The notes: generated by a model from the sequence alone, not told the origin. A stretch of DNA of 64,000 bases from Flavobacterium flabelliforme (GCF_017948675.1 NZ_JAGFBU010000002.1:478939-542938); one strand, 5' to 3'. Positions 34,118 through 43,834 are shown, counted from the first letter of the stretch. Made by a program: numbers and translations.

Positions 34118-35965
34118 TTAATTTACAATTATTTTTTTAGTAACTGTAGTGTTTTCGTTGGTTATTTTTACAAAGTAGATTCCTGTTTGGAGATTTTCAA
34201 TTGTTGATAAAGGACTATTTTTTAAAGTTTTATCATAAACTTTTTGTCCCAAAATTGTAAATATTTGGATGGTATGTTTTTCATTAGCATCTTCAAATTT
34301 TATTTTTATAGTACCTTTTGATGGATTTGGATAAATATTGAAATTACTACTTTCAAAAGTATTAGTTCCTAAAGTGGTTACAGCATGACTACCAATACCA
34401 TCACAAATATCTTTCCCATAGAGATCCCATTCACCAATTTTATCAAATGTAGTATTTGGAGCAACAATACTAGGTTTTCTTCTCAAAGTAACATCAGTTC
34501 CAAATTTAGCAGTTCCTCCGTTGAATGTTCCAACAATGTCAATTAATACTCCATCTTTAAACAATCCGATTGGATCATCTCCGTTGTAAGCTTCCTGATT
34601 ATTAGAAATTAAGTTTGCGTTAGCAGTCGAGTAACAAGTAACTGCTATTTGAGGGTCGACCACTACGAATACGGAACCGCTGGCCAAGCTTCCTGTTAAA
34701 TTAAATCCTGTAGTCCATGCTCCAGCCCCGTTACTTTGTTTTTTTATTGAATAACCCGCTAAATTTACCGCTGCTCCTGTGAAGTTTGCAATTTCTAATG
34801 CTTTATTAAAACTAGAGCCTTCTACATATTCCGAGAAAAATAACTCTGTTGCCCCTGAACCTCCTGTTGGAGTTGCAGTGGTAGTTCCAATTGCAGTTGT
34901 AGAAGCGATTGATGAATTTCTTTCATCTTCTCGAGTAATTATATAAAAGCTATAAGAAGTGGAAGGTAATAATCCTGTAATTGTTGAAGTTAAGCCATTT
35001 TGAGTAAATTTATAAACATTATCTACATATATGTCATATCCAGTAACAGCAACATTGTCAGTAGCCGCTGTCCAATTCAAAGTTGCAGAATTTGAAGTTA
35101 AAGCAGTTATGGTGAGATCGGAAACTGCAGTAGGCGCTTCGGTATCGGGTAATTCAGTAGTCCACACAGCAGCAACATATTCAGGATGGTCAATGTAGGG
35201 ATTTCTATTATTTTGACGCGCATAGATAGCGTTGTTGCGTTCTATTTCTTTATCACTTACAGGATCCAGGTTGTGCCACGCTAACAATTGATTTAAAAAA
35301 GATGTTGTAAATGCTTTTTTTGAAGATCCGTTAAACATAGGATAGGTATAACTAGCAATTGTATTCTCGTAACGCGTTGCAAAGTAAAAATACATTCTTG
35401 CTATGTCACCTTTAAATTCATCTATTGGTTCAAAAACTAAACCAGAATAGCCCGATGTTGTACTAAGACCTAATTTGCTCCCATTTTGAGTTACAAGAGT
35501 TGGAACTGTTACATTTGAATGTGGATAATTAGATCTAATTCCGTTTACTTTTCCATCTGTAGGTGTGATGAAATGCGCATCAGAAACCATTGGAGATTGC
35601 TCATTAAATACAGATTGTGGTATGATATGTTCTCTGTTGTAACAATCACCTTCATCATCGTATCCACTTGATCCACAACGTTGAGTAGCATTAATGCTAA
35701 AATTATAGGGATCTGTTCCTGTTGGATTTTCGGAATACATGTCTAAAACAGATCCGTCATTTTCATAAGAATGATCAACATCAGATGTTTCGTAAGTAAC
35801 ATATAATTCACCGTAACTAAGTACAGTATGCCCTTTTATGATGTTGTATAATTGAGTTTTTAACGTATATCCACTGCCATTTGCAGAAGAGTAATATCCT
35901 GCAGGTGCTTGAGCAAAAATTGTTGTAAAAAGTAATAAAAAAAATAACGAGTAAATTTGTTTCAT
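34118..35965 (-). CDS. Secreted endonuclease I with FN3, lamin-tail and T9SS sorting domains
   Basis: This 615-residue extracellular nuclease starts with a signal peptide (MKQIYSLFFLLLFTTIFAQ). Residues about 25-270 are the endonuclease I fold; the catalytic His lies in CYNREHIIPQSVFNE. A fibronectin type III domain (TAPTAVSDLTITALTSNSA..., about 278-365) and a lamin-tail domain (LFFSEYVEGSSFNKALEI, about 372-510) follow. The last 75 residues (NIYPNPSKGTIKIKF to the final KKIIVN) are a type A sorting signal for type IX secretion, found only in Bacteroidota. It probably degrades outside DNA or nets for nutrients. Single gene. Confidence 0.93.
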   Translation of the reverse strand: MKQIYSLFFLLLFTTIFAQAPAGYYSSANGSGYTLKTQLYNIIKGHTVLSYGELYVTYETSDVDHSYENDGSVLDMYSENPTGTDPYNFSINATQRCGSSGYDDEGDCYNREHIIPQSVFNEQSPMVSDAHFITPTDGKVNGIRSNYPHSNVTVPTLVTQNGSKLGLSTTSGYSGLVFEPIDEFKGDIARMYFYFATRYENTIASYTYPMFNGSSKKAFTTSFLNQLLAWHNLDPVSDKEIERNNAIYARQNNRNPYIDHPEYVAAVWTTELPDTEAPTAVSDLTITALTSNSATLNWTAATDNVAVTGYDIYVDNVYKFTQNGLTSTITGLLPSTSYSFYIITREDERNSSIASTTAIGTTTATPTGGSGATELFFSEYVEGSSFNKALEIANFTGAAVNLAGYSIKKQSNGAGAWTTGFNLTGSLASGSVFVVVDPQIAVTCYSTANANLISNNQEAYNGDDPIGLFKDGVLIDIVGTFNGGTAKFGTDVTLRRKPSIVAPNTTFDKIGEWDLYGKDICDGIGSHAVTTLGTNTFESSNFNIYPNPSKGTIKIKFEDANEKHTIQIFTILGQKVYDKTLKNSPLSTIENLQTGIYFVKITNENTTVTKKIIVN

Positions 35966-36175
35966 TTGGTTATTGGTTAATGTAATTGTAAGTAAATTGT
36001 TTTTGCAAATTTTAGCTAATATAAGAAGCTCAATTATTCCTTTGTGTTATTTAATCATTAAATTATTAACAAGAATAAATTTATATAAAAACAATACTAA
36101 TTAAATAAAAATTACACCAATAATCTATATTTGAGGTTTCTGATTTTACATCAAGAACCATTTATAAAGAGTGAC

Positions 36176-37702
36176 TTACTTGGGAAATTCCATACTTTGA
36201 TACGCACCCAAATCAGGAGGCAAAGTTCTAGTTTTTCCTAAAACGTCTAGCGGAATTAAATAGGCCGAATTCCCTTTTGCGAAAGCCGAAGAACTTGGGT
36301 CAATATTTAATTTGCTTTTTGAAATTTTAAAAAATTTGGGATCTTTGTTTAAAATTATACCGTTGTAATGCAATGGATCTGAAAAGAATTGATAATCTGG
36401 ATTGGTGGAGAATTTTGTATTGGTATTGTCAAATTTTAGCAAGCAGTTATTGAATTTATATTCAAATGTAGCGCCTGTTTTTTTATTCAAACTCATTTCG
36501 TTTGAATAAGATCCGTAAATAATACAGTTGTTAAAAGTGGCTGCAGACAAATCTTTAACCTCGGGAATTGCACCCGTAATGTAGTTGCTTATATAAACTG
36601 AAACTTGCTGCGAGCTGTTCCAATTATTGTTAAAAGTAGAATGTGTAAAAGTGTAATCACCTCCATAAGTACAAGCTAAATTAGCTTGACCGGAATTATT
36701 AATCACTACATTTTGCGCATCAATTTTTGCGGTCTGCGCCAAAATTCCGTAGTTTGTTGAGTTGTAAATTTGAGTGTTTTTGATTAAAACTGTTGAGCCA
36801 TCATTGTTTTGAATTAATAATCCAATGGAAGCATTTTTAATGGTTAGATGATTGAAAGAATTGTTAGTGCTGCCAGCAGTAAGCCAAATAGTTCCCCATT
36901 GTCCTGGAATATTTGTAAAATCAGTTTCTAAGCGATCGCCTTCAAAAGTCACTTCGTTTTCCATTTTTTCTGTTGTAGAAACGGTTCCATTCACTTGTAT
37001 CGAACCTTTATTAGAAACAATAAGTCCGGAATTTGAATGAAAATAAACTTTAGTTCCGGCTTCAAAAGTGGCTATTTTATTGGATGGTACGGCTGCATAA
37101 CCATAAATTACATAAGGTTTATTTTTGGTAAACTGTAATTCGTTTCCATTAATGGGATCATTTTCATCCAAATAAAAACCTTCAATTTTTTCATCTCCAA
37201 TAGGAAGTGTTTCAGTCGTTCCATCGGCATAACGTTTAGGATATAGGAAAACGGCATCTTGAATAAGGGTTACCAATTCTACATTTTGAAGATTTTTCCC
37301 ACTATCAAACTGAATTTGATCCGTGTATAAAAAATCATTTGGGTTTGCGTCTGCACTATTTGCGTTGGTTTCTATAAAAATATACAAACTGTCTCTGGCA
37401 AGTATATCAACATTATTAAAGATTTTTCCATTGTTTCCTTGCATTCCATCAACGGATAATCGGTATTTAGAATTCAGACCTTTTCCTAATCGTATACTTG
37501 GAATTGTAATATCATTTTTGCTTCTATTATAAACTTTTAGTCGGTAGGTACTAGAACCAATATTTGTAAAAACAGTATCTAGATATATAGTATCTCTAGA
37601 AAACTCTAACTTTCCGTTACTAGCTACCGTTTCAAAATCAGAGCGACAAGAACAAATAGAAAATACCATTCCAATAAAAAATAATACTATCTGTGGACGC
37701 AT
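36176..37702 (-). CDS. Beta-helix lipoprotein
   Basis: The 508-residue protein has a lipoprotein signal ending FSICSC (Cys19), so it is anchored in the outer membrane or periplasm. A beta-sandwich region (about 30-150) precedes right-handed beta-helix repeats. These are visible as spaced NxxIxxxxxGI patterns such as FNHLTIKNASIGLLIQNNDG, KNTQIYNSTNYGILAQ and NVVINNSGQ. No lyase or hydrolase catalytic residues are obvious. Close homologues in flavobacteria are just called right-handed parallel beta-helix proteins, and the biological role is unknown. A TATATTTG box is 55 bases upstream. Confidence 0.8.
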   Translation of the reverse strand: MRPQIVLFFIGMVFSICSCRSDFETVASNGKLEFSRDTIYLDTVFTNIGSSTYRLKVYNRSKNDITIPSIRLGKGLNSKYRLSVDGMQGNNGKIFNNVDILARDSLYIFIETNANSADANPNDFLYTDQIQFDSGKNLQNVELVTLIQDAVFLYPKRYADGTTETLPIGDEKIEGFYLDENDPINGNELQFTKNKPYVIYGYAAVPSNKIATFEAGTKVYFHSNSGLIVSNKGSIQVNGTVSTTEKMENEVTFEGDRLETDFTNIPGQWGTIWLTAGSTNNSFNHLTIKNASIGLLIQNNDGSTVLIKNTQIYNSTNYGILAQTAKIDAQNVVINNSGQANLACTYGGDYTFTHSTFNNNWNSSQQVSVYISNYITGAIPEVKDLSAATFNNCIIYGSYSNEMSLNKKTGATFEYKFNNCLLKFDNTNTKFSTNPDYQFFSDPLHYNGIILNKDPKFFKISKSKLNIDPSSSAFAKGNSAYLIPLDVLGKTRTLPPDLGAYQSMEFPK

Positions 37703-37756
37703 TTGAGTTTGTTTTTTTTGTAAAAATAGGTAAAATCTATATTGAAATTAGAATAA

Positions 37757-37764
37757 CAAATATA
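37757..37764 (-). promoter_or_regulatory. -7 promoter element of the beta-helix lipoprotein gene
   Basis: The minus strand reads TATATTTG, an exact match, in the divergent spacer toward the thioesterase gene. Confidence 0.4.
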
Positions 37765-37819
37765 ATTGGAGTCTTCAACCATATCTTTTAATTAATTTTA
37801 CCAATTAAAATACTGTAAC

Positions 37820-38257
37820 ATGACTTTTGACAAAGAAAAAATACTTAATTATTGTAATCTTATTTCTGAAAACACATTAATGAGAACGCTCAATATTACT
37901 TACACTGAGGCAGGAGAAGATTTTTTAGTAGCTACAATGCCCGTAACACCAGCGGTACATCAACCAGTTGGATTATTACACGGTGGTGCCTCAGTAGCAT
38001 TAGCGGAAAGTGTTGGAAGCGCTGCTTCGATGCTGTTTGTAAATCCAGAAGTGAGTGAAGTGCGCGGAATAGAAATATCAGCGAATCATTTAAAAGCAAA
38101 ACGCAACGGAATCGTTACTGCAACTGCCAAAATTGTTCATAAAGGACGTAGCATTCACTTATGGGAAATAAGAATTACTGACGAAAGCAATAATCTAATT
38201 TCACTATGTAAATTAACCAATATGATTTTACCAAAAAGAAAAAGTGAAGATAAATAA
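37820..38257 (+). CDS. Hotdog thioesterase, PaaI/MenI-like (DHNA-CoA hydrolase candidate)
   Basis: The 145-residue hotdog-fold protein has VHQPVGLLHGGASVALAESVG (about residues 46-66), whose GG and following Glu are the catalytic motif of the PaaI/YdiI class. It probably hydrolyses 1,4-dihydroxy-2-naphthoyl-CoA in menaquinone synthesis. The evidence is context: its stop TAA shares a base with the ATG of the isochorismate synthase gene, the first committed menaquinone step, so the two are translationally coupled. By sequence alone another aromatic acyl-CoA would be possible. Confidence 0.82.
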   Translation: MTFDKEKILNYCNLISENTLMRTLNITYTEAGEDFLVATMPVTPAVHQPVGLLHGGASVALAESVGSAASMLFVNPEVSEVRGIEISANHLKAKRNGIVTATAKIVHKGRSIHLWEIRITDESNNLISLCKLTNMILPKRKSEDK

Positions 38258-39315
38258 TGGAAACAATTGAAAGCAAAATTCAGAATCAACTGGAGAAAAA
38301 TCTTCCTTTCGTTTTGTATTCTAAACCCAATTCAGAACAAGTAACCGTTTTTTTACAACATAACGATTCTGTTTTTGAAATCAATGATTTTGGCGAAAAA
38401 GGGTTTGTTTTGGCTAGTTTTGATGGATCAAAAACTTATTTGATTCCTGAAAATGAATCCGAAATAGCTCATTTTTTTTTGGATAAAACAGAAATTCAGT
38501 TTTATCCAAAAAAAGATACTTTGCCAGACGCTCTTGCAAAAAAAGATTTTGAAATCTTAGTAGCAAAAGGGGTTCAAGCTATAAAAGAAGAGCATTTCAA
38601 AAAAGTTGTTTTATCTCGAACGGAGCAAGTTGAAGTTACTAATTTTGATATGTTCGAAACTTTTAAAAAATTAGTAAATCTTTATCCTACTGCTTTTGTG
38701 TATTGTTTTTATCATCCAAAAATTGGAAATTGGATTGGTGCTACTCCTGAACAATTATTAAAAGTAAGCGAAAATAAATTGGGAACTATTTCATTAGCTG
38801 GTACGCAAAAAGATACTGGTTCGTCTGAAATTATTTGGGGAGAAAAAGAAAAAGAAGAGCAGCAGTTTGTGACTGATTATTTGGTTGAAAGGCTTAAAAA
38901 GGTAGCTTCGTCTGTACAATTCACCAAACCCTATAGCATCAAAGCAGGGACAATATGGCATATTAAAACGGATGTATCAGGAGTGATGAATTCAGATTCA
39001 AGTTTAGAAAAAGTCATAAAATTATTGCATCCGACACCAGCAGTTTGTGGTTTGCCAAAAGAAGTTGCGAAAGAATTTATTTTAAAAAATGAACCTTACG
39101 ATAGGAGTTTTTACACTGGATTTTTGGGTGAATTAAATTGTAGTTTTGCAAAAGGAACTATAAGTTCTGATTTGTTTGTAAATTTACGTTGTATGCAAAT
39201 AAAGGATTCACAAGCTCATTTATATATAGGCTGTGGCATTACAAAAGATAGTAATCCTGAAAAAGAGTGGGAGGAAAGTGTTAATAAATCTATGACAATG
39301 AAAAAGGTGTTGTAA
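38257..39315 (+). CDS. menF: Isochorismate synthase
   Basis: The enzyme converts chorismate to isochorismate. The 352-residue protein has a poorly conserved N-terminal part and the chorismate-binding C-terminal domain: FKKVVLSRTEQVEV, WIGATPEQLL, SLAGTQ, HPTPAVCGLPK, and YTGFLGELN with the Mg-binding Glu, ending YIGCGITKDSNPEKEWEE. The same enzyme family includes EntC of siderophore pathways, but no NRPS genes are near and the coupled thioesterase points to menaquinone, the only quinone of most Bacteroidota. menD and menB are not in the window. Confidence 0.9.
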   Translation: METIESKIQNQLEKNLPFVLYSKPNSEQVTVFLQHNDSVFEINDFGEKGFVLASFDGSKTYLIPENESEIAHFFLDKTEIQFYPKKDTLPDALAKKDFEILVAKGVQAIKEEHFKKVVLSRTEQVEVTNFDMFETFKKLVNLYPTAFVYCFYHPKIGNWIGATPEQLLKVSENKLGTISLAGTQKDTGSSEIIWGEKEKEEQQFVTDYLVERLKKVASSVQFTKPYSIKAGTIWHIKTDVSGVMNSDSSLEKVIKLLHPTPAVCGLPKEVAKEFILKNEPYDRSFYTGFLGELNCSFAKGTISSDLFVNLRCMQIKDSQAHLYIGCGITKDSNPEKEWEESVNKSMTMKKVL

Positions 39316-39486
39316 TTAATTGGATTCTCTTTTTTCATAGATCTAAATGATACTGATTTGCAACGAATTTTGAAATATTTCAGATAGAGATTCTAATAAT
39401 TAACTACTATTATTCCTTGAAAATTGGTTTAATTAATTGCTGAAAAATAATTCTTGAATAGAAAATTATATATTAAAAATTAAATT

Positions 39487-40203
39487 ATGAAATTAGATAT
39501 ATTAGCTTTTGGAGCACATCCCGATGATGTAGAATTAGGTTGCGCCGGAACTATTTTAAAAGAAATTTCCTTAGGAAAAAAAGTTGGAATCGTTGATTTG
39601 ACACGTGGTGAATTAGGAACACGAGGTTCTGCTGCTATTCGGGATCAAGAGGCAAATGCTGCTGCAAAAATTCTGGGCGTGGTAGCACGCGAAAATTTAG
39701 AAATGCGAGATGGTTTTTTTGTGAATGATGAAAAGCATCAATTGGAAATTATCAAAATGATTCGAAAATACCAACCTGAAATTGTATTGTGTAATGCTAT
39801 CGATGACCGACATATTGATCACGGCAAAGGAAGTAAGTTAGTTTCTAACGCTTGTTTTTTATCTGGTTTGATGAAAATAGAAACTGAATTAGATGGAGAA
39901 CAGCAAAAAGCATGGCGACCAAAAATTGTATATCATTATATTCAATGGAAAAATATTGAACCCGATTTTGTCGTAGATATAACTGGTTTTACAGATAAAA
40001 AGATTGAAGCAATTTTGGCCTACAGTTCTCAATTTTACGACCCTAATTCAAAAGAAGCTGAATCGCCAATTACGAGTAAAAACTTTTTAGAAAGTTTAAA
40101 TTATCGTTCAAGAGATTTAGGAAGACTTTCTGGAGTAGAGCATGCCGAAGGTTTTACAGTTGAAAGATATGTAGCGGTAAATAGCTTATCTGACTTAAAG
40201 TAA
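39487..40203 (+). CDS. bshB1: Bacillithiol biosynthesis deacetylase BshB1
   Basis: The enzyme removes acetate from GlcNAc-malate to give GlcN-malate, the second step of bacillithiol synthesis. The 238-residue protein has the LmbE-family zinc site: AHPDDVELG (residues 10-18) with His11, Asp13 and Asp14, and the third ligand region DDRHIDHGKGS. The segment DLTRGELGTRGS and the C-terminal SGVEHAEGF fit the BshB1 subgroup. bshA and bshC are not in the window, as is common because they are scattered in Flavobacterium. It is bounded downstream by a strong two-way terminator. Confidence 0.93.
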   Translation: MKLDILAFGAHPDDVELGCAGTILKEISLGKKVGIVDLTRGELGTRGSAAIRDQEANAAAKILGVVARENLEMRDGFFVNDEKHQLEIIKMIRKYQPEIVLCNAIDDRHIDHGKGSKLVSNACFLSGLMKIETELDGEQQKAWRPKIVYHYIQWKNIEPDFVVDITGFTDKKIEAILAYSSQFYDPNSKEAESPITSKNFLESLNYRSRDLGRLSGVEHAEGFTVERYVAVNSLSDLK

Positions 40204-40357
40204 AATTCATTTTGATTTGTAGCTCAGATTGTGAACTGTTTCTGGGCTTAAAAAAGTATTTAATATTCATTAGATAGTATATTTCTAGAAACATTACAGA
40301 AAATGATATTAACGAATATTTTATAAAAGCTTCATTTCTTTTTTATAAAGAGAATTA

Positions 40358-40399
40358 AAAAAAAGGAGTATAATTAAATTTAATTATACTCCTTTTTTT
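40358..40399. terminator. Two-way terminator between bshB1 and the HbpS-like gene
   Basis: A perfect 42-base palindrome centred on AAATTT, with GGAGTATAATTA in its arms and A/T runs at both ends. It ends three bases from the stop of the convergent gene. Confidence 0.9.
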
Positions 40400-40401
40400 A
40401 T

Positions 40402-40800
40402 TTAGATTGCTAATGCGCCAGCTTCGGCCACTGCATGATCATTTTCAACAGAACTTCCGCTCACTCCAATTGCTCCAATAATTTCTCCATGTGCATTTTT
40501 TATTGGAATTCCACCTGGAAATGTAATTAATCCGTTGTTTGAATGTTCGATATTAAATAGGGAACCTCCAGGTTGAGATAATTCTCCTATAATCCCAGTA
40601 TTCATATCAAAAAAACGAGCTGTTTTTGCTTTTTTAATAGAAATATCAAGAGATCCTAACCAAGCGCCGTCCATTCTTGCAAATGCTACTAAATTTGCTC
40701 CAGAATCTACTATTGCAATGTTCATTTTTGTATCAATTGCTTTAGATTTTTGTTGGGCTGCTACAATTGCTTTTTCAGCCTGTGCTAATGTAATGTTCAT
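40402..40800 (-). CDS. GlcG/HbpS family protein
   Basis: This 132-residue protein of the GlcG/HbpS (DUF336) fold has the family marks [22 protein letters not shown], then FPGGIPIKN and [12 protein letters not shown] near the end. HbpS of Streptomyces binds haem and is extracellular; this one has no signal peptide, so it is cytoplasmic. The exact ligand is unknown, and the name GlcG reflects gene context in E. coli, not an activity. It is divided from the AraC regulator upstream by 105 bases that include a TAAATTTG box. Confidence 0.85.
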   Translation of the reverse strand: MNITLAQAEKAIVAAQQKSKAIDTKMNIAIVDSGANLVAFARMDGAWLGSLDISIKKAKTARFFDMNTGIIGELSQPGGSLFNIEHSNNGLITFPGGIPIKNAHGEIIGAIGVSGSSVENDHAVAEAGALAI

Positions 40801-40833
40801 ATTATATGTGTTTTAAATGTTAGTTTAATACCA

Positions 40834-40841
40834 CAAATTTA
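40834..40841 (-). promoter_or_regulatory. -7 promoter element of the GlcG/HbpS-like gene
   Basis: The minus strand reads TAAATTTG, 33 bases before the ATG at 40800. This separate promoter argues against a simple operon with the AraC gene. Confidence 0.4.
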
Positions 40842-40905
40842 AGTTTAAAGCTTCTAAAATCGCTTACTGTTTTAGTTCAATAACTTATGATAAAAGGTCA
40901 AATTT

Positions 40906-41754
40906 TTAAAAAGCTTTACGAGAAAGTTGACTTGGGTTACAACCGAATTTATTTTTGAAAGCTATGCTAAAGTTGGACAGATTGTTGTATCCAAAATCTA
41001 AATAAATATCTGATGGTTTTAATTCTCCTTGCTCTAAAATTTCTTTTGCTTTTTGTAATCTTTTTTCCAATAGCCATTTTCCAGGTGCCATATTGTATTC
41101 ACTACTAAAACGACGTTTGAATGTAGATAAGCTTATGTTGCATAAAAATGCAATTTCTTCTAATTTTAAATTCGAATGTACTTTACTTTCAACAATTTTT
41201 TTAAATGTTGAGGTCTCTCCAACGATCAGAGAGTAGAGATAGGATTCAAATGGTTTTCCATATTTTTGTAATAGGTAAAGCATTAATTCTTCAAATTTTA
41301 TAGAAAGTAAGTTTTCCATGAAAATTGTAGGTGCTTGACTAATGGTTGATAAAGAATTGAGATATGAAAGTATATAATCATCATTCTTAATAATAAAAAA
41401 TGGTTTTTCATCATTTCTAATTCCCTGATTTGAAGTGTGGTTTTCTAAGAATTCTTGAAGTTTTTTTTCAGAAAAAAAGAGAAGTTTGCAGTTGTAAATA
41501 GCTTCATTATCTAGTAATTCTGTCCAAAGCCAATTCCCTTTTTTTAATAACAATGATTGCTCTTTATTTACACCGACTGATATTCCTGCAAAGTGAACTT
41601 GCTTTTTTCCTACTTGTAAAAAACTAAACATATTCATACCTAAATTGACTTTTATTTTAACGATTTCGTTTGTCATTTTGAAATCGTAAACAAATAGGTC
41701 AGGAGTTCCTTTTTTGTTTTTAAGATAAATTTCAGGTATGTTTTCTATAGACAT
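40906..41754 (-). CDS. AraC-family transcriptional regulator
   Basis: The 282-residue protein has a variable N-terminal sensing region (about 1-175) and two helix-turn-helix motifs at the C-terminus. LEEIAFLCNISLSTFKRRF is the first, and PSDIYLDFGYNNLSNFSIAFKNKFGCNPSQ the second, the most conserved part of the AraC family (split here as PSDIYLDFGY and NLSNFSIAFKNKFG). The N-terminal region resembles ExsA/PchR-like regulators without a cupin motif I can name. Its neighbour the GlcG/HbpS protein may be a target. No operator could be assigned. Confidence 0.88.
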   Translation of the reverse strand: MSIENIPEIYLKNKKGTPDLFVYDFKMTNEIVKIKVNLGMNMFSFLQVGKKQVHFAGISVGVNKEQSLLLKKGNWLWTELLDNEAIYNCKLLFFSEKKLQEFLENHTSNQGIRNDEKPFFIIKNDDYILSYLNSLSTISQAPTIFMENLLSIKFEELMLYLLQKYGKPFESYLYSLIVGETSTFKKIVESKVHSNLKLEEIAFLCNISLSTFKRRFSSEYNMAPGKWLLEKRLQKAKEILEQGELKPSDIYLDFGYNNLSNFSIAFKNKFGCNPSQLSRKAF

Positions 41755-42037
41755 CCAGATTTTTTTTAGAGTTTATTTAATCTTGATTATGTTTTTTCAA
41801 AAATAGTTTTTTTTGATTTCAAAAGCTTTAAATCCCAATAAGAAAGATTTATAGCTAGTACGATTAATTGCTATTATTACTTTTTTCAAATCATTAATTA
41901 GAGGAGGAAATTCTAAACTTGGTCAAGATAGGCTTCAGCAATTCTTAACATGAGATTAGTTTTATTATTAAAATAAATAAACTTGGATTTAGTTAGCTAA
42001 TAATTTAAGTTTTTATCATTGACTTTTAAATCTAAAT

Positions 42038-42069
42038 AAACCCTAACTATTGTGTATAATTAGGGTTTT
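42038..42069 (-). terminator. Hairpin downstream of the GMC oxidoreductase gene
   Basis: AAACCCTAACTAT and ATAATTAGGGTTT pair with one mismatch around a 5-base loop, about 110 bases past the GMC stop. A second hairpin, CAACTAT/ATAGTTG, lies at 42098-42120 between the two. The remaining 41755-42176 sequence shows no gene. Confidence 0.5.
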
Positions 42070-42176
42070 AAAGTATTTGTTTAAATTTTATAAGCTCAAC
42101 TATCTATTTATAAATAGTTGATTTAAAATATTGTTTACTTGAAATTTAATTCAGATAATCATTATTTTAAATTGTA

Positions 42177-43802
42177 TCATTTAGTGCTAACAGAATAATC
42201 GTTTTTAATGATTTCTTTAATGCAATATTCTGCAATAGCAGTGATAGTTAGAAAAGGATTCACTCCAATACTAGCGGGCACTAATGCGCCATCGGTTATG
42301 TATAAATTCTTGTAACCTTTTACTCTTCCATACAAATCTGTTGTTTTACCAAGAACTGCTCCTCCTAAAGGATGATAACATATATCCGGTCCGTAGGCTC
42401 CTTTCCAGAGTAATCCAGCTGGAGTTCCGCCATTTGCTTTATTCATTTTTTTTATGAAATATTTGGCATTTTCAACGGTATGTTTATAATTTTTCTTTTC
42501 CCAATTAATTTGAATGTCATTAACAGTTGGATCATAAGAAATCGTTCCTGGAGTAGGCACTTTATTAATTACTAAATATAATGCGGTATAAACTTCCACA
42601 CCCATTGGCAAAGGAGATATTTCTGCAAAGAAAGAATGTTCTTTATCCTCCCAATTATCAATACCTGAAACAGGAATTGTAGATTGTTTAGAGCCTGTCC
42701 CAGTAGTATGATTTGTGTTTGTAGTTTCATTTTCTACGCGATTAAAAAGCGTATTTACCATGTTTCTACCCGTCATAATGTTGCCATTATTTCCCCAATC
42801 GTTCCCCAAGCTAGCGTCAAAATTGGTCATTTTTCCTTTATACCTAGAAGTCAATAATAATTTAGTAGTGCCAATGCTTCCTGCATTCAAAAAAAGATTT
42901 TTACAATTGATGGTTTTCTTGGCTACTACTAATCCTTCCGTATCAATCACGTCAACAAAAACTGCATATCCATTTTCTGTTTCCTGAAAATAGTCAACAC
43001 GATGAAGGTCATTAATATGCAATAATCCCGTCTGAATTGCTTTTTTTAAATATGTTTTTTCAAGACTTTGTTTTCCATGATTGTTACCATAAATTACTTC
43101 TTTTGCCAAAGCAGATTTTGGTACTTCATCCCCTTCCTCTTTTTTCATATAATCAAAAGAATATACATTGGGAACTCTAACCGTTTCAAAACCTGCTTTA
43201 TGAGCTTCACTTTCTCCAACTCGAGCAAACTTATAATAAGGAGTTTGTGCATAATAATCTTCAGGAATTTCATTAACTTGAAGTTCTTTTTTTGCTAACG
43301 GGAAATAATTATCCCAGAATTCATCGACATTCAAATTAGGAAATATTTCTTTAAAGTATGATTTTTTAGGTTGCACCGCCATTCCACCATTTACTAAAGA
43401 ACCACCACCAACTCCGCGTCCTGCATATACTTTTATATTCTCATAATCCATTCGGTCGAGAACTCCTGTAAATTTTTTATTAAAGTGAGCGATATTCATC
43501 ATTGGCGCTTGTGTGGATTTTTTTAGCCAAGTAGAATTATTTTTAGGAGTAATCAAATTAGAAAAAGGTTTGTATTTACCACCTTCTTTTTCCCAATCTA
43601 ATCCCATTTCTAGCATTACTACTTTTTTGCCTGCTTGAGTAAGTCGTAAAGCCGCAACTGCTCCGCCGTAACCAGATCCAATTACTAAGTTCTCTACATT
43701 TTCTTCAGTATGTTTCATCTTTAAATTTATTCCAAAAGTATTAGAGGCAATAATCCCTGCACCAGTTGCTGAGGTTATTTTTATAAATGTTCTTCTTTTC
43801 AA
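42177..43802 (-). CDS. Tat-exported GMC-family oxidoreductase (cholesterol-oxidase-like)
   Basis: The 541-residue flavoprotein has a twin-arginine signal (KRRTFIKITSATGAG) and an FAD-binding loop VIGSGYGGAVAALRL. The sequence AGRGVGGGSLVNGGMA is the second FAD motif, and the C-terminal HPLGGAVLG and NPFLTITAIAEY mark the cholesterol oxidase branch of GMC enzymes. It likely oxidises a sterol or other large alcohol in the periplasm after folding with FAD in the cytoplasm. No second subunit or cytochrome gene adjoins it. A 16-base palindrome sits 17 bases upstream of the start. Confidence 0.85.
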   Translation of the reverse strand: MKRRTFIKITSATGAGIIASNTFGINLKMKHTEENVENLVIGSGYGGAVAALRLTQAGKKVVMLEMGLDWEKEGGKYKPFSNLITPKNNSTWLKKSTQAPMMNIAHFNKKFTGVLDRMDYENIKVYAGRGVGGGSLVNGGMAVQPKKSYFKEIFPNLNVDEFWDNYFPLAKKELQVNEIPEDYYAQTPYYKFARVGESEAHKAGFETVRVPNVYSFDYMKKEEGDEVPKSALAKEVIYGNNHGKQSLEKTYLKKAIQTGLLHINDLHRVDYFQETENGYAVFVDVIDTEGLVVAKKTINCKNLFLNAGSIGTTKLLLTSRYKGKMTNFDASLGNDWGNNGNIMTGRNMVNTLFNRVENETTNTNHTTGTGSKQSTIPVSGIDNWEDKEHSFFAEISPLPMGVEVYTALYLVINKVPTPGTISYDPTVNDIQINWEKKNYKHTVENAKYFIKKMNKANGGTPAGLLWKGAYGPDICYHPLGGAVLGKTTDLYGRVKGYKNLYITDGALVPASIGVNPFLTITAIAEYCIKEIIKNDYSVSTK

Positions 43803-43818
43803 AATGTTGCTTTTTAAC

Positions 43819-43834
43819 GCTACTTTAAAGTAGC
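43819..43834. promoter_or_regulatory. Perfect palindrome upstream of the GMC gene
   Basis: GCTACTTTAAAGTAGC is a perfect 16-base palindrome in the leader of the GMC gene and could be an operator. The rest of the 43803-44280 spacer is AT-rich with no gene or further structure that I can see. Confidence 0.35.

Noticed and set aside
41925..41965. Minus-strand MLRIAEAYLDQV peptide resembling a SusD fragment
   Set aside because: Only 12 codons long with no further similarity on either side; chance is the simplest explanation.
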